From NCBI GenBank assembly GCA_027574665.1, contig CM050655.1:1736001-1800000 (forward strand): a stretch of DNA of 64,000 nucleotides, read 5' to 3'. Positions 11,359 through 23,900 of this stretch are shown piece by piece; within the stretch, counting starts at the first letter, position 1, and each line of letters opens with the position of its first letter. A program made the position numbers and the translations under genes. Below the pieces are notes generated by a model that was not told the origin of the DNA, did not search any database, and saw only the letters and a list, made by a program, of their open reading frames with translations. This DNA comes from Rhynochetos jubatus. Its lineage: Eukaryota; Chordata; Aves; Eurypygiformes; Rhynochetidae.

Positions 11359-14300
11359 GAAGTTAGGAGACTATAATGTGTCTCTTAAAGGAATGCAGCT
11401 TTTAAAACGTAGTTATTGTGATTGCTGGTTTTACAGTTCACTCAACCAAATCAGAGGAGCAAGACTTGCATGGAGCAGAACATGTCCTCTTGATGCTTCC
11501 TTCATCGGCTTGTGTGATGCTGCTTTGGTATCCGTAGTCAAACAAAAGCACTAATAAATATTGTGAACGGATCTTCACTAACTGTAGGTTTTGCTTGTGG
11601 TAATTTCCTTAGATTTAAGCAAGCAAACAAAAAAATCTCCCTCTTCTTAACCATCACTCTAAAGCTGTTTTCTCTCTTGGACTTCCCAGCGCGGTCTGGG
11701 ACAGGAGTCTTCCCAGGCCTTCTGTCTCCATGATTTTGGACGTAGCTTGCTTTATTTAAATGAGTTAAGGTGAAGCATATTGCCACTTAGAAAAAAAGGC
11801 TTAAAGTAATCCCTGAAGTCCAGTAGCTGTGTTTTTTTCTGATGCAGGAAGCATAGCTGTGTGAGAAAAGCATAGCTGTGTGAGAACTGGCAGCTTTTTT
11901 ACCAAGCTGGGTGTGCAGTGGGGAGGCAGGGTAGCAAAATTCCTCAGGTGAGCTCACTGGGCCAGCTTCTTGGGGTGCAGCACTGCATCCCTGTCAGCCT
12001 GCTGGGAGAGGGCTTTTGAAAACCTAACGTTTCCATGAGCATCAGTTGGTGTTGCATCTGGGGAATGGCTGTGAGTGGGGCTGCATTGCCTAAGCCTTCG
12101 TCAGAAAAAGAGGTAGGAGGAAACAGAAGTAAAATGACAGAAGAGGTTGTAATTCCTGTCTTAACAATTGAAACAGCCTTACATTAGGCGTATTGCCTCC
12201 AAAACCCAGCAGTTCGGAGGGGGATCTCACTGGATAAAGCAGCCGCTTTTCTTCTTTGCTCTCGTATGTGCAGACGTAGCTGTGTGGTGTGTCTGGAGAG
12301 GAGAGCTTTTGCAGCCTTGGATTAAGAAGGGTTTTTAATAGCTGTCATTTCTTCCTGTCCGGTGCAGCCTACACCTTTAACATCCCTCAGTAAAAAAGAG
12401 CATTGTGTTTTGGAGTGTCTTACAGTTTTCCTTGCTGGTCCATTAGTGTATTAGCTTAGCTTCCTGTGTGTTAAATGCCATTAAATATCACTTCCAAAGA
12501 CAATGTTGAGAGCGCTGAGATTCATGCTAATTGAATTTGAAGTCTTATACTTGAATTTGTTAAAATGGTAGATTCAGACAATTTAAACGCTTTAATGGGA
12601 GAGTGTATACGTGTTTGCGAATTTACTCTTGGAAGTGAATCTAACAATGCATTTGTGTAGATGCAAGGGGAGACCCTGAGCGGATAGGTCAGGTTTTGAT
12701 GGGGCCTTACTATCTTTTTTTTTTTTTTTTAATTATGATGTGGTAACAGCTGACAAAATTCAGTATTTTGAAACTCTTTGTGCTTGGCATCTGTTCAGGG
12801 TCATTGCTGACACTTAAGCTTAAATACTTTTAATAAAAATGGCAGGGAATATACAGCCTTTATATTCCTTTCTCTTGGTTCACATGAAGTTTCTCCTTTT
12901 CCTGCAGCCATAATTTTAAGTACTGATGGTGAAAGGATAAGCATTTGTGCTCTTGATCTTTACATTCTGCGCTTTCTTCAGTTGTCTGTGGGTCTGACTT
13001 CTGTGGTTTTTATGCATGAGATAACACTTTTCGCACCTGGAGCGTTGTTAGTTTTTTGATGCTTGTTTGTTTGTTGGGGTTTTGATTATTTTTTGGTAGA
13101 GGACAGTCTGCACAAAATTTCTGGCATTTAACATTTCTTTATTCCGAACTTCAGCAAGATGATCAAGGACTAAATATGCACAGAAATAGCTTTCACCACT
13201 TACAGGAGACCCTACTGCTGTGCTTTTTGTAAGGTATAGCATTAAAGATACTAGCCTTGATTGAAAAGGAGTCATAAAGACTGTTAGTGGGCTTTCCTAG
13301 CAGTATAAATCTGTGCCTCCCTAGATAGCAAAATGCTTTTAAGAAGTTTGTCTTGAAACATTTCCATAAACCTCTTGATACCACATTTTGACCTTCTGCC
13401 ACTGAGCTGGCATTTCATATGGGGTTTTGGCATGAGCTTTCCTGCCACTTTCCAAGTAAAAATTTACCAGGCATTGAAAAGTTTGACTCTGCAGTCGAGT
13501 GCCATGCCAAGCTATGAAAGCCCTGTTTGTCTACAGAATCGATTTTTGCTTGCTAGGAAGGCTTGGGTAGTGCTTCAGTATCTGCATAGAATCTACATAC
13601 AGATGAAACAGCTCCATCTAAATCAGGCTATAGTTTCTCTTCCACTCTGAAGTTACTTTGTTGCTCCAGGTGGTCTCTTCTGCATAGTCTTATGTAGTCA
13701 AATTACACTGCTCCAGAAAACTTTGTGAGGGAAGTTAATTTAAAACTATTTGAAAGATTTAAAAATTACTCCTGCTGTTACAATGATGAAAAAGACCTTG
13801 AAAGCGCCTTGAGGGTGACTGCCTTAAAAATACCCACTTGGCTAGGCAACTGGAGTACAGTTGCCAGACTGCACTCACTGGTGACCACCTTCAGTGCAAG
13901 TGCTGTTGGCCAGCTTGGCTAGTGATGCTGCATCAGGGCTCAAGATCCGCTTGCTTTAAATGGGAGTGAAAATCCAGTGGCAGCATGTGAGTCAGGCAGC
14001 AGGGAGCTGAGGGCGCTTGCAGAGGGTGCATGAAGAATATGGAGTGCCAGTGGATTTTAAGTGTCTAGGGAATACATTTTTGCTCTAATAGTTAAGTGAA
14101 CGAGACTTAGAGGAAGGAGGAGGAACGTACAGGTTTTTCCTCAAAATGCTGACGTTTTGGGGGGCAGGGTGCTGAGCAGAGGTAGTGTTGGGTTAGATGG
14201 TCTTCAAAGCAGCACTGTGAACAAAGCAAGAACAGACAGAAAATGGTGAGTGCAAGTCTGTGAAAGTCCCTACTGAATGACTTGACAAAACTGTCGTTCT

Positions 14301-14847
14301 GTTTCCACCAGTACTTTTGGGATGCCAGGATATGGATTTAATGGAAACATGATTTTACACAGACTTGGCATGGTAGGAGAAGCTTGTGTTTGCCAAAAGC
14401 AATACTTGATAATGGGTTAGGCTTTCTTATCTACCCTTCATGAAACAGTGCAAAAGCCTTATTTCGCAGTAACGAGCAATTATCTGTAAATTAACAAAAT
14501 GACTTGTCAGATATTGCCTTTGTTTTCACGCATGTGCAATTTCCTATTTCAGTTCTTCCTTTCGAAATGTAAATAGATGGTTTATCAAAGGACATTTTGA
14601 AAACAAGAACAGAGCCTGAAGCATGTTTATGGGAAGTGCATTATTTGCATTCTGATGCTTTGATCAGAATTTCCTTGGGAAAGCTTGCAAGAAAATGAGT
14701 ATCTGTGCTGAGAAGACACACACCCATATAGCCATATGTCCTGTCTCCAAGCATCTATAATGTTTTTGGGAAGAAATGACAGAGTTTAATAAGTGTAAAT
14801 GGCTATGAGAATGTTTGCAGAAATGACAGTGACAGACATTTTTATAT
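11359..14847. other. Presumed intron, no gene seen
   Basis: No convincing exon. A T16 tract occupies 12715-12730. A short duplication, two copies of GCATAGCTGTGTGAGAA, lies near 11850-11885. Most of the rest is AT-rich unique sequence. Confidence 0.4.
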
Positions 14848-16444
14848 ATTCACAGTGTTAGGGGTTGGAAGGGATCTCTAGAGGCCACCTAGTCCAGCCC
14901 CTCTGCCAGAGCAGGATCCCCTAGAGTAGGTCACACAGGAACAAGTCCAGGCGGCTTTGGAAAGTGTCCAGGGAAGGAGACTCCCCCCCTCTCTGGGCAG
15001 CCTGTCCCAGGGCTCTGTCTCCCTCACAGGGAAGAAGGGCTTCCTCATGTTCAGGTTGAACCTTCTGTTTTCCAGTTTATGGCCATTGCCCCTAGTCCTG
15101 TCACTGGACACCACTGAGAAGAGCCTGGCCCCACCCTGCTGCCACCCACCCTTTAGATATTGATAAACATTGATAAGATCCCCCTCAGGCTCCTCTTTTC
15201 CAAGCTGAACAGACCCAGCTCTCTCAGCCTTTCCTCACATGGAAGGTGCTCCAGGCCCTTCATCACCTCAGTGGCCCTGCACTGGACCCTCTCTAGTAGC
15301 TCCTTGTCCTTCTGGAGCTGAGGAGCCCAGCACTGGACACAGCACTCCAGGGGAGGCCTCACCAGCACAGAGTAGAGGGGGAGGAGAACTTCCCTCGACC
15401 TGCTGGTCACACTCTTCTTAACGCATCCCAGGAAGCCATTGGCCTTCTTGGCCGCGAGGGTACGCTGTTGGCTCATGGTCATCCTGTTGTCCACCAGGTC
15501 CTTTCCTCCAGAGCTGCCCTCCAAGAGAACAGCCCCCAACCTGTACTGATCCATGGGGTTGTTCCTCCCCAGATGCAGCACTTTACACTTGCCCTTATTG
15601 AACTGCATTAGATTTCTCCCTGGCCAGCTCTCCAGCCTGTCCGGGTCACGCTGGATGGCAGCACGGCCTTCTGGCGCGGCAGCCACACCCCCCAGTTTGT
15701 ATGGTCAGCAAACTTGCTGAGAGACCATCCCATCCCTTCATCCAGGTCACTGAGGAATATACCGAAGAGGGCTGGACCCAGCACTGACCCCTGGAGGATG
15801 CCACTAGCCACAGACCTCCAACTAGACTCTGCCCCATTGACCACAACTCTCTGAGCTCTTTCCCTCAGCCCGTTCCCAATCCACCTCACCTCCCAATGAT
15901 CCAGTCTGCACTTCCTAATCTTGGCTATGAAGATGCCATGGGAGACTGTGTCAAAAGCTTTGCTGAAGTCGAGGTAGACCACATCCACTGCCTTTCCCTC
16001 ATCTACCCATCTAGTGATGCCATCATAAAAAGCTATCAGATTGGTCAAGCATGACTTCCTCTTGTTGAATCCATGCTGACTACTCAGGATAAGCTTCCTT
16101 TCCTCAGCATGCTTTGAGATGGCATCAAGAACAAGTTGTTCCATCATCTTTCCTCCAGGGATGGAGGTGAGGCTGACTGGCGTATAGTTATCCAGGTCCT
16201 CCTTCCTGCGTTTTTTGACGGTTGGCGTAACGTTGGCTTTCCTTCAGTCTTCAGGCACTTCTCCTCCAAGACTTTTCACAGATTATGGAGAGCAGCCTAG
16301 CAATGACTTCTATCAGCTCCCCCAGCACTCGTGGGTGCATCCCATCAGGGCCCATGGATTTGTGGATGTTCAGTTTGCTTAACTGATCTCTAACCCAATC
16401 CTCTTCAACTGAGGCAAAACCTTCCTTTCTCATAACTTCATGAC
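14848..16444 (-). mobile_element. CR1 LINE, second subfamily, 1.6 kb
   Basis: This CR1 copy belongs to a different subfamily from the one at 2114. Its tail reads GGGGTTGGAAGGGATCTC, then GCCACCTAGTCCAGCCCC. It reads right to left and covers the 3' UTR and most of the reverse-transcriptase region. The 5' truncation lies at about 16444, within the block that reads CTTCCTTTCTCATAACTTC on the plus strand. It directly abuts an older CR1 tail, so the two form a head-to-tail pair. No long target-site duplication is expected for CR1, and I found none. Confidence 0.92.
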
Positions 16445-16481
16445 TTATATTGGAAGGGACCTCTGGGAGTCTGTAGCCCAA
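15153..16481 (-). pseudogene. CR1 reverse-transcriptase remnant
   Basis: The minus-strand frame at 16147-15608 holds most of the palm. It shows SQHGFNKRKSCLTN, DVVYLDFSKAFDTVSH, the block GILQGSVLGPALFGIFLSDL, and then SKFADHTN. The family motif is FADDT, so the second catalytic aspartate is now histidine. The C-terminal part lies in another frame at 15686-15153, with VRPPLECCVQCW and [18 protein letters not shown]. The upstream part at 16481-16251 has [13 protein letters not shown] in a third frame; its outer end (16445-16481) reads into the adjacent older CR1. It is less decayed than the 2114 copy but non-functional. Confidence 0.88.
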
Positions 16482-16570
16482 CCTACTGCTCAGAGCAAGA
16501 CTAATTTCAAAGGCACATCAAGTTTTTTGGGGTCGTGTTGGGTTTTGAAAATCTCCAAGGAAGGAGATAT
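16446..16570 (-). mobile_element. Old CR1 3'-end fragment
   Basis: The plus strand reads ATTGGAAGGGACCTCTGGGA, then GTAGCCCAACCTACTGCTC and, further on, GGGTTTTGAAAATCTCC. This is a diverged version of the CR1 tail block seen at 57865. It starts within a few bases of the 5' truncation point of the 14848 copy. The best explanation is a younger CR1 that landed at the tail of an older one. Confidence 0.72.
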
Positions 16571-17900
16571 GTTGCTGTAGAACCTAACGGGGGCTTTGAG
16601 GAGGAGGGTTCCCACCTCATGCATAGAGACCGTCCATCCTGCAAGGTTTATTCAGCATTTCTCAATGCCAAGGTGGTATGGCTGTGGAGGAGAGGGAAGA
16701 ACCAGAGATGCAGATCATATTTCAGATACACGTGCATCAGACTTATGCAGTACAAAAGGCTGTTGGCTGTGTTCTTCGTGCCTGTCCAGCTGAGCTGATG
16801 TTTTCCACGAACTAACAGTTACTCCTTAAAGATCTTAATTAATGAATGGTGCTGCTCAACTCGCAGTTTGTTGTGGCACCAGTGAATTGACCAGCAGCAT
16901 TTTATAACTGCCTGCAGGGAACTTTCCTTGGCCATTTTATAGACTGGCTGCCAATCTTTAAAATTCTGTTATGATTCTTCCCATTAGACTTATTCTTTGC
17001 TCATGTCGCACGAAGTACTCACAATATACTTTTAACCTCTCAACTTTGTAATCCTTCTCACACTGGTAACAGAGCTTTAATACTGACCATTTGTAGTTGG
17101 ATATGAGCAAATGTGTAAAATTGTTTCCTCTACTGTCCACTCTACAGAAATGTTTGTCAGCTTCAAAGATTGTTTTGTATTTTATTTGTTAAGGATCTGG
17201 CAGTCTTGTTTCCATCTTCAGGACTTTCTTCTTAGTTTTTTCATGGTTGTTGCCTGAAAGCAAAGTCAATACTAGAAATCGTAGGGAATTGTCCTGTTCC
17301 TTCAAGGAGTTCTGCTGTGATAGTTATGTGTTGAAATTCAGCCCACAAGATGCGATGCCATGCTACTAAATTAATTACTTGTGTTTATTTGCAGATTTAT
17401 AATAACCCAGTCAGTGTTTGGCCCTTCTGCCGTAAGCTTCGTAAGAACTGTGAAGTGGATAATGCTTTGCCTGCCTCTGTCTAGCTGCACTTTCAGTACA
17501 TAAAAGACATGTAATGCAGTATACGATCTTTATATTTGTGCAAAGATGTTCTGACACCGTTGAGAATGGGGTTGTACATGTGTTCCTGTTACGTGCGGCT
17601 GTGGGGAACACTGAAGCTCCAGTCTTTTCAAGTTGAAGGTTCTGAAGTCTGGTCTCACTGCATGTGCAAAACTTATCATAGCAAATAAAAAGCCAAAACA
17701 GCTTGATAATGATGGAAATCCAAGTCATGTTTGAAGTTGTTTACCTGATTTCAAGAAAAATGAATCTATAGTTTGTCTACACTGCTTAATAAATATAATA
17801 AACTATATCTGAACACTTCAAGCACAAATAGGTTTGGAAAGGCAATTTTTACACTGTGTGAGAAGGATTCATTTTTCTGGCAACATGTGTCGGGTTGAAG

Positions 17901-17926
17901 CCTTTCTATCTTTCATAGGTAAGGAG
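17901..17926 (+). other. Candidate recursive splice site
   Basis: CCTTTCTATCTTTCATAG is followed directly by GTAAGGAG. A polypyrimidine tract with an AG joined to a strong donor is the layout of a recursive splice site, where a long intron is removed in steps with no exon in between. It lies about 10 kb after the proposed first-exon donor. It could equally be a chance match. Confidence 0.3.
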
Positions 17927-20900
17927 CTTCTGCTTATAATTGTCTTGTGTTTCCAGCTGCAGTGTGCACAGTTAGATCTTACAGGTTGAAGTGATTTCAG
18001 GGTAGCTGGATGTACAATCCAGTAAATACACTTTACCTCTTTTGAACATCAGAAAAAGTAATTTCATCTCATAGTCTGGGTTACTCAGATGTAGTTGGGG
18101 CATGCATTTCAGTCCCATCTCCTGTGTAAGTTCATGCATAAATGGTATCATTAAGGCTTTGATAAATTGTGTGGTGTTTAATGTAAATGCAAAAGCTAAT
18201 AAGGATGGCATGCTACTTTTTAAAGGATCCTAGCTGAGTTGTTACAAGTTTTCATTTAAGTAGCAATGAAAATCTTTTTGATGTGTTCAGCATGTGGACC
18301 GGCTCCAGAAGTTCACTGGAGACTTACTGCTTGAAGTTCCTAGAGTGGATGAGTCTGGTTTTCACTGGCCTCTGAGCTGATGGTCGTGATGGCAGGGTGG
18401 CTTGTGGCATGCAGAGGGACCCACGTGGGTGAGAATGCCTTGGAGCTGTAAACTGTGATCACTAGATCCCTGCTTTTAGGTTGTGAGGGTGCAGATTCAA
18501 TTCCCAGAGAAACCAGAGGTTCAGGTACCTCTGTTCAAAGTGAGCTTTCTGGGCTGAATTAATTAATGGCTGTCATAGAGCTGGTTATTTATTTATTTAT
18601 TTTCTTCTTCTCTTCATCTGCCTGGTTTCCCCAAGGTGTCCCAGGAGGTTTTGGAGAAATTCACTGTGGTTCACCTGGTGGTGTAGGACCTTCTTGCTGG
18701 AAACGAATATAAGCATGTGGGATTGCCTCATGGGTTTTCTGCCCTCACTAGCGCTGCAGTAACTGACTTCTCTGTCTGTGTCATGCAAAATTGTAATGGG
18801 AGGCTGCCACTGGAGTAACTTCTGCACTGAATCATGTGGTGTTGTTGTTTGGGCTTTTTTGAATTTATTTTAACATGAAACATGATGAACATGATCTTTC
18901 TGTATTTATAGCTCTAAAAAATGGGGGAAGAGTTAAAAAGAGGAGCAGTCTCTTTACTGGCTTCTCTGGAGACAGTATTAGCCTCTTCTGGATTTAAGGA
19001 TTTGTTTCATTTCAAGGACTGCTTTAAAAACATTTCCTTTTTTTATAAAGTAGAAGTGAATTACTCTCTGGTCATTTATGCAAAGTGACTTGCTGTATGC
19101 TTAATAATTACCCACATATTTAATTTGTGCTGTACTACTTTTTTTTTTTTAAATTAAGAGCTCAAGTCAGACCCTTGGAAGACAGGTTGTCTTGTTCAGA
19201 ACTTGTTAGATTGTCTATGAAGTACCTTTCTTTTTTTTTTTACTTGGTAGTTTTATTGCTATGATTTACATTTGCAGGGTGAGGGCAGCACTGTTCCTCC
19301 AGTGGTTTAGACAAATTAACTGCAGGGAGGAGGAGGAGAGCTATTCCCTTATCTGGAAACTTTCTTAGGTACTTAAACTGTGTACTTATCAATACTTAAA
19401 CTTGAGGAATAAACTATGCAGTAGATATGAAGCAACATGTTTTTAAGCACAGCATTTAATAGAAGTATTCTCAGCATGACTTTGCAAGTATTCCCAAATT
19501 AAACCTACCAGTTGTAATACTTCTTGTCATCAAAGTCACTGGAGGTTTGTACAAGGTTCAGAAATGTTGCTAAAATCATACGGTTTCCAGTCACCTCTTA
19601 GAGCAGTCCTTCTGGCCTTCCTGGACTGCTGGTCTTGACATTCCTCCATGTGTTCCACCTCCTCATATCCATTCCCACCTTTTCAAGGTCCCATCATGTC
19701 CTGCGAGACCTCTGCTGCCACCACCTCCCTCCTGGGTTCACGGATGTCCCTGAGAGTTGGCTGTTACCTGAAGGGTGGAGGGAGGTAAACAGAAAACAGG
19801 TCTCTCCAGCTACTTGTCATTAGGAGCCCCAGCTGAGTTCACAGGGAGCAGAAATCAGAGCCAACCACCGGCTCGTGGAGGAGCTTCTGCTACAATGGAA
19901 AGAGGATGCCTCGGCTCCTGCTTGGGAAGGTGAGACTTGGCCCCAACTGGAGGACATGGCGTGGGTACCCCTGCATCTTGCCTTGCAGCCTAGGACTTTG
20001 GGGCTTCTGATAAAGTGAGAAGGGAAGTGGAGCCTGATATTTAAATAACAGTTGCCTTTCCTAGATCAGTCACCAGGTTTGTGTGTGATTTATATGCTCA
20101 GAATGTAGGAATATTTTTCTGGCAAGTGCTGTCAAACTCTTGATTCTTATGCTCACGTGCAGTTAATTTCCTAGAAATTTCAGGAAGTGGAAGGAAACAT
20201 TGTTGTAGATAGTTTGTGACTACTGGTAATAGGTGCAGCTGATCAAGCGTAACTGAGGGCTGGTTTTTGAATGTGCTGAAGCAGTAAACGAGCCTGGGTC
20301 GGTAAGGTCAGCATCAGAAATCTAGGGTTTGTTTCTCTTGTATTATAGTTTATAGAGAATGTTTCCTTTTTTCGTTAATGAAACTGCTTTTGCAACATGT
20401 GTCAATCCATCTTTAATCTGACATAGCAAGACCCGTGGCTACATCTGACGAGAGCAGAATCTGCTCATGCTTTTGGGACTTCGTATGTCCCTTTTGCAGC
20501 TGGCAACTCAGCAGTTAAACCAGTTACAGTAAATCCTTTAGTTGTTCTATCCAGGTTGTTTCTCACCCTTCCCCCGGCCAGCAAACACCCCTCCAAGAGG
20601 AGGAGGTGAAAGTATGCTTTGCTACAGTCAATTGCCCCTTCCTTTAACAACTCAAAGACAGTGAGTTCGCAGAGCTGCAAGGAAGAGGAGGGAGGATTCT
20701 CATCCTGTTTGTCGCTAAGTGTGCGCATCTGGATTTTCCCCAAGTTGTGGTGAGCCAGAATAAATCTAACAAGCGGAGACATCCCAGTTGTGCTCCCACG
20801 CAGGTCATACATGCCACTGTGTCGTGCTTGCTTTGCAAGAGATGAACCGGTATGTTTACACCCAGAAGTGCAAGCAGGATCACAATTTATGGGTTTCGAG

Positions 20901-23900
20901 ATCTGCTTTTCCCAGCAAATGTATGTGGCAGGCTGGAGTCAGGGATAAGCATCCCCCGAGGGCAGGGGAGGGAGAACTGACTGCAATTCCTGGCTGTGCT
21001 AGGCTGTCTCCTCTCCTTCCTTCCCTGTGGAGGGGATGGTCCCATTCCAGCAATTAAGGGGAATTAGCAGTCGCTTGGCTAGCCCCCAGACTCTGCAGAT
21101 GGCTTTTAGAGGGGTGGAGCAGATTCCTGCTCCCGACCCTGAGGTTTGTCTAGTTTGGGGGCATGTGGTTGAGGAGAGGTGGATCCCAGAACCATGCTTT
21201 TGCCAGTTCCAAGACCAACCAGCTTGTCAAATCTGCAGCGTAAAGGTTTTCTTTGCTGAGAAGTGGAATATGTTGTACTACGGAATTTCTAAGTATCTGG
21301 GTGCTGCTGCACATAAATTTTGTGCTTACTTTGTGAACTGAAAGTGAGCAACTCCAAAGCAAATCCTGTAAAGCAGGACTGGGGGGTAATGTCATGATTG
21401 GCTGCTCAACAGAAATGAGCAGAAACAGCCATTTTCCAAATAGATTCCTTTAATATTGTGATGTTGATGTCTTTATGGTACCTGTGCTCTGTTTGGTGTT
21501 ATGTTACTGTTCCCCCTTTTGAACAAGGCATCATGGGGTCTTGTGTGCACATGGGGGAAGGTCCTGTCAGCTGACAGTAACTCCTTGCTCCCAAGCACAG
21601 GATTTCTCTGCAGCCCCAGCAACCCTTATCCCCTTTGAAAAGATGTAGTTCAAGTTTCCTTCCTTTTTTCCATTGTTTTTTAGAGAAAATACGTTCAGGT
21701 CAAATTTACAAATACAGTTCTGGAGCTCAGTTTTTCTTTCTCCTGCCAATTTAGTGGTTTTGCACGTTTCATTAATCATTTGATTAACTGTTAAAACTGG
21801 AAGAGGTTGTTTGGCATTTATAAAGCTAACAGAAGACTTGAGCAACAGATGCATTGTAGGAGATTGCCTCCCAAAAAGGGAAGTAGTGCAAAAGCCAGTA
21901 ATGTTTTCCTGGTTGACAGAGTTGTTTGAAAGAGATTATTAATCATCCTCCACATCTGTACAGATGTAGCTTTCAGGCTGTATTTTTAACAGGAGCAGAC
22001 CACAGCAGGGAACTCCCCCCCCTCCCTCTCCAATCCAGTACTTTGGTTTCTTTGGGGAATTTGCTTGTCTTTCAAAAACCACAGTTTGGTAACTGGATGC
22101 AATATCAGAGTTTACCACGGGAGCTGTCAGAGGGAGAAAGGAGCGCAGCTTTCGCTGAAATACCAAAACTGCAGTAAAGCTCTTCAACACAATGTGTAAA
22201 AACATGGAGGTTCCATATTAAAAATGGAGAGATGATGAGGACTAACAGATGAGATACCACAAAGAGAAGAGTTGCTCATGCAGGTTAAAACTGTGCTGGT
22301 CATCCTTCTGGCTCTGGGGCCTGAAGCTTTTAAAAGCATGTTGTTGATGGTGAGACTGGCATGGCAGTTCCTCCAGCCAGAAGAGCGTGTTGTACACGTC
22401 AGCCCCATGGCTGTGCCCTCCCCAGCCTTGTGTTTGCGCAGCAGGACGGTCGGGTCTTTTATTGTTTGGCTCAACCTTAAGTCGGAATCTTTATATATTT
22501 AAACTCAGAGTGTGCATATGTTGGTTATGCTGGTGGCAGTTACCAGTGTTGAACTGTTGCTCCTGGGAAAGACAGCCTGCTGGAGAACAGCTGAAACTTG
22601 GCAGCGTGCCCAGTAGGAATATGGGAGCCTAAAAGTTCGTCTCTCACAGGTTTGCTTGCCCTAAAGGGCTTTGCTCTGCTTTGAAGGCAGAGGCCTATCA
22701 AACATCCCTCTCAAAAGCAAACCCTAAAAGTTTATTTTTTTTTCCTTAATGTGGAATTTCTAAATGAATACTGATCGTTTCCCTGAAGCCTGGGAGGTAA
22801 CCATCTCCTGCCACTTATTTAACTATGGAGGAGGGATGTTGCAGCAACGCACAAATGCTTTTCAGTGCCCAAAAGAAACAAGATTAAAACCCAATTACTG
22901 TAGCCTGGCAGGGGTGTGGTCCAGAAAATTCCTTTTACATGTTGCTTATAGTCAGGACAGAGGGTAGAAAACTTTAAGCATGTGAAACAAATTTGTGCAG
23001 GGAGCAATGGGAACCTTTGAAAGTTGGAATAACTTTGGTGGCTGGAAGTTTCAGATTATTTTTTTTTCTACCTTAGGGCTCAGCTGTACTTTGTTGCAGA
23101 CGAATTTGAGTTTATTTACAGACACATTGTGCTGCCCTCCAGTAGAGATGACCCCTCACTTCCCCCCTGCCCCCTAGCAACTCATCTGCCACTTGTTCAT
23201 GTGTGTGTTAAAAGCCCACTTAAAAAGCACTCTAAGACTTAGATATAATTTGCATCAGATAAAATACTATTGATTTTGAATACTGAGCCGTTGCTGCCCA
23301 TCAGCCACTTCCCTACACTGCTTTGAAGGCTAATTAAAGTACCCCTGTCATTCTCCCAGGTATGGTCTTGTAACTTTGCTTTTCACTTGCAGTGAATTAG
23401 TTAAGTGCAAGTCTAGTTTGAATTCATTGCCTTCAGCGCTGGTATGTGCTCTGCTGGCCACTGCAACGGAAGAATAAATGAAACTCTCTTCCCAGGAGAC
23501 TTAAGTCAGTGTACAGGAGAAAAATGTTTCTGCTGAACTTGGTGTGTGTGGCAGATGACAGCAAAGCCTTGATGGGAGTCTGAGGTCCGTGGCTTTGCAG
23601 AGGACAGCGTATTGTAAGGAGGGTTACTGCTGAACTGCTGTGTTTTACAGCCACGAGGGAATAAACCGCTTGCAGCACACTGATAGAAAAGCCTCTACTT
23701 GCTTGCCCTCTGGAGACCCAAGAAACAGGCGTGGTTTGTGAAACTTGGGAGCAGGCTGCACCTGAGCTCCTCACTGAGCTCCTCTGCAGACTTTAATACT
23801 CCCAGAGGGCAAGTATGTATTGAATTACTGTGCCATTACCTGTATCATGCTGCTCTGATGAACAGACCTGCCTTGCAGCGTCCTCCTGCTTCCCATTGAT

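Noticed and set aside
17393-17430. Short interval between TTTGCAG and CTGCC followed by GTAAGC as a leader exon
   Set aside because: The splice motifs are good, but it contains no ATG or other support and cannot be told from chance.
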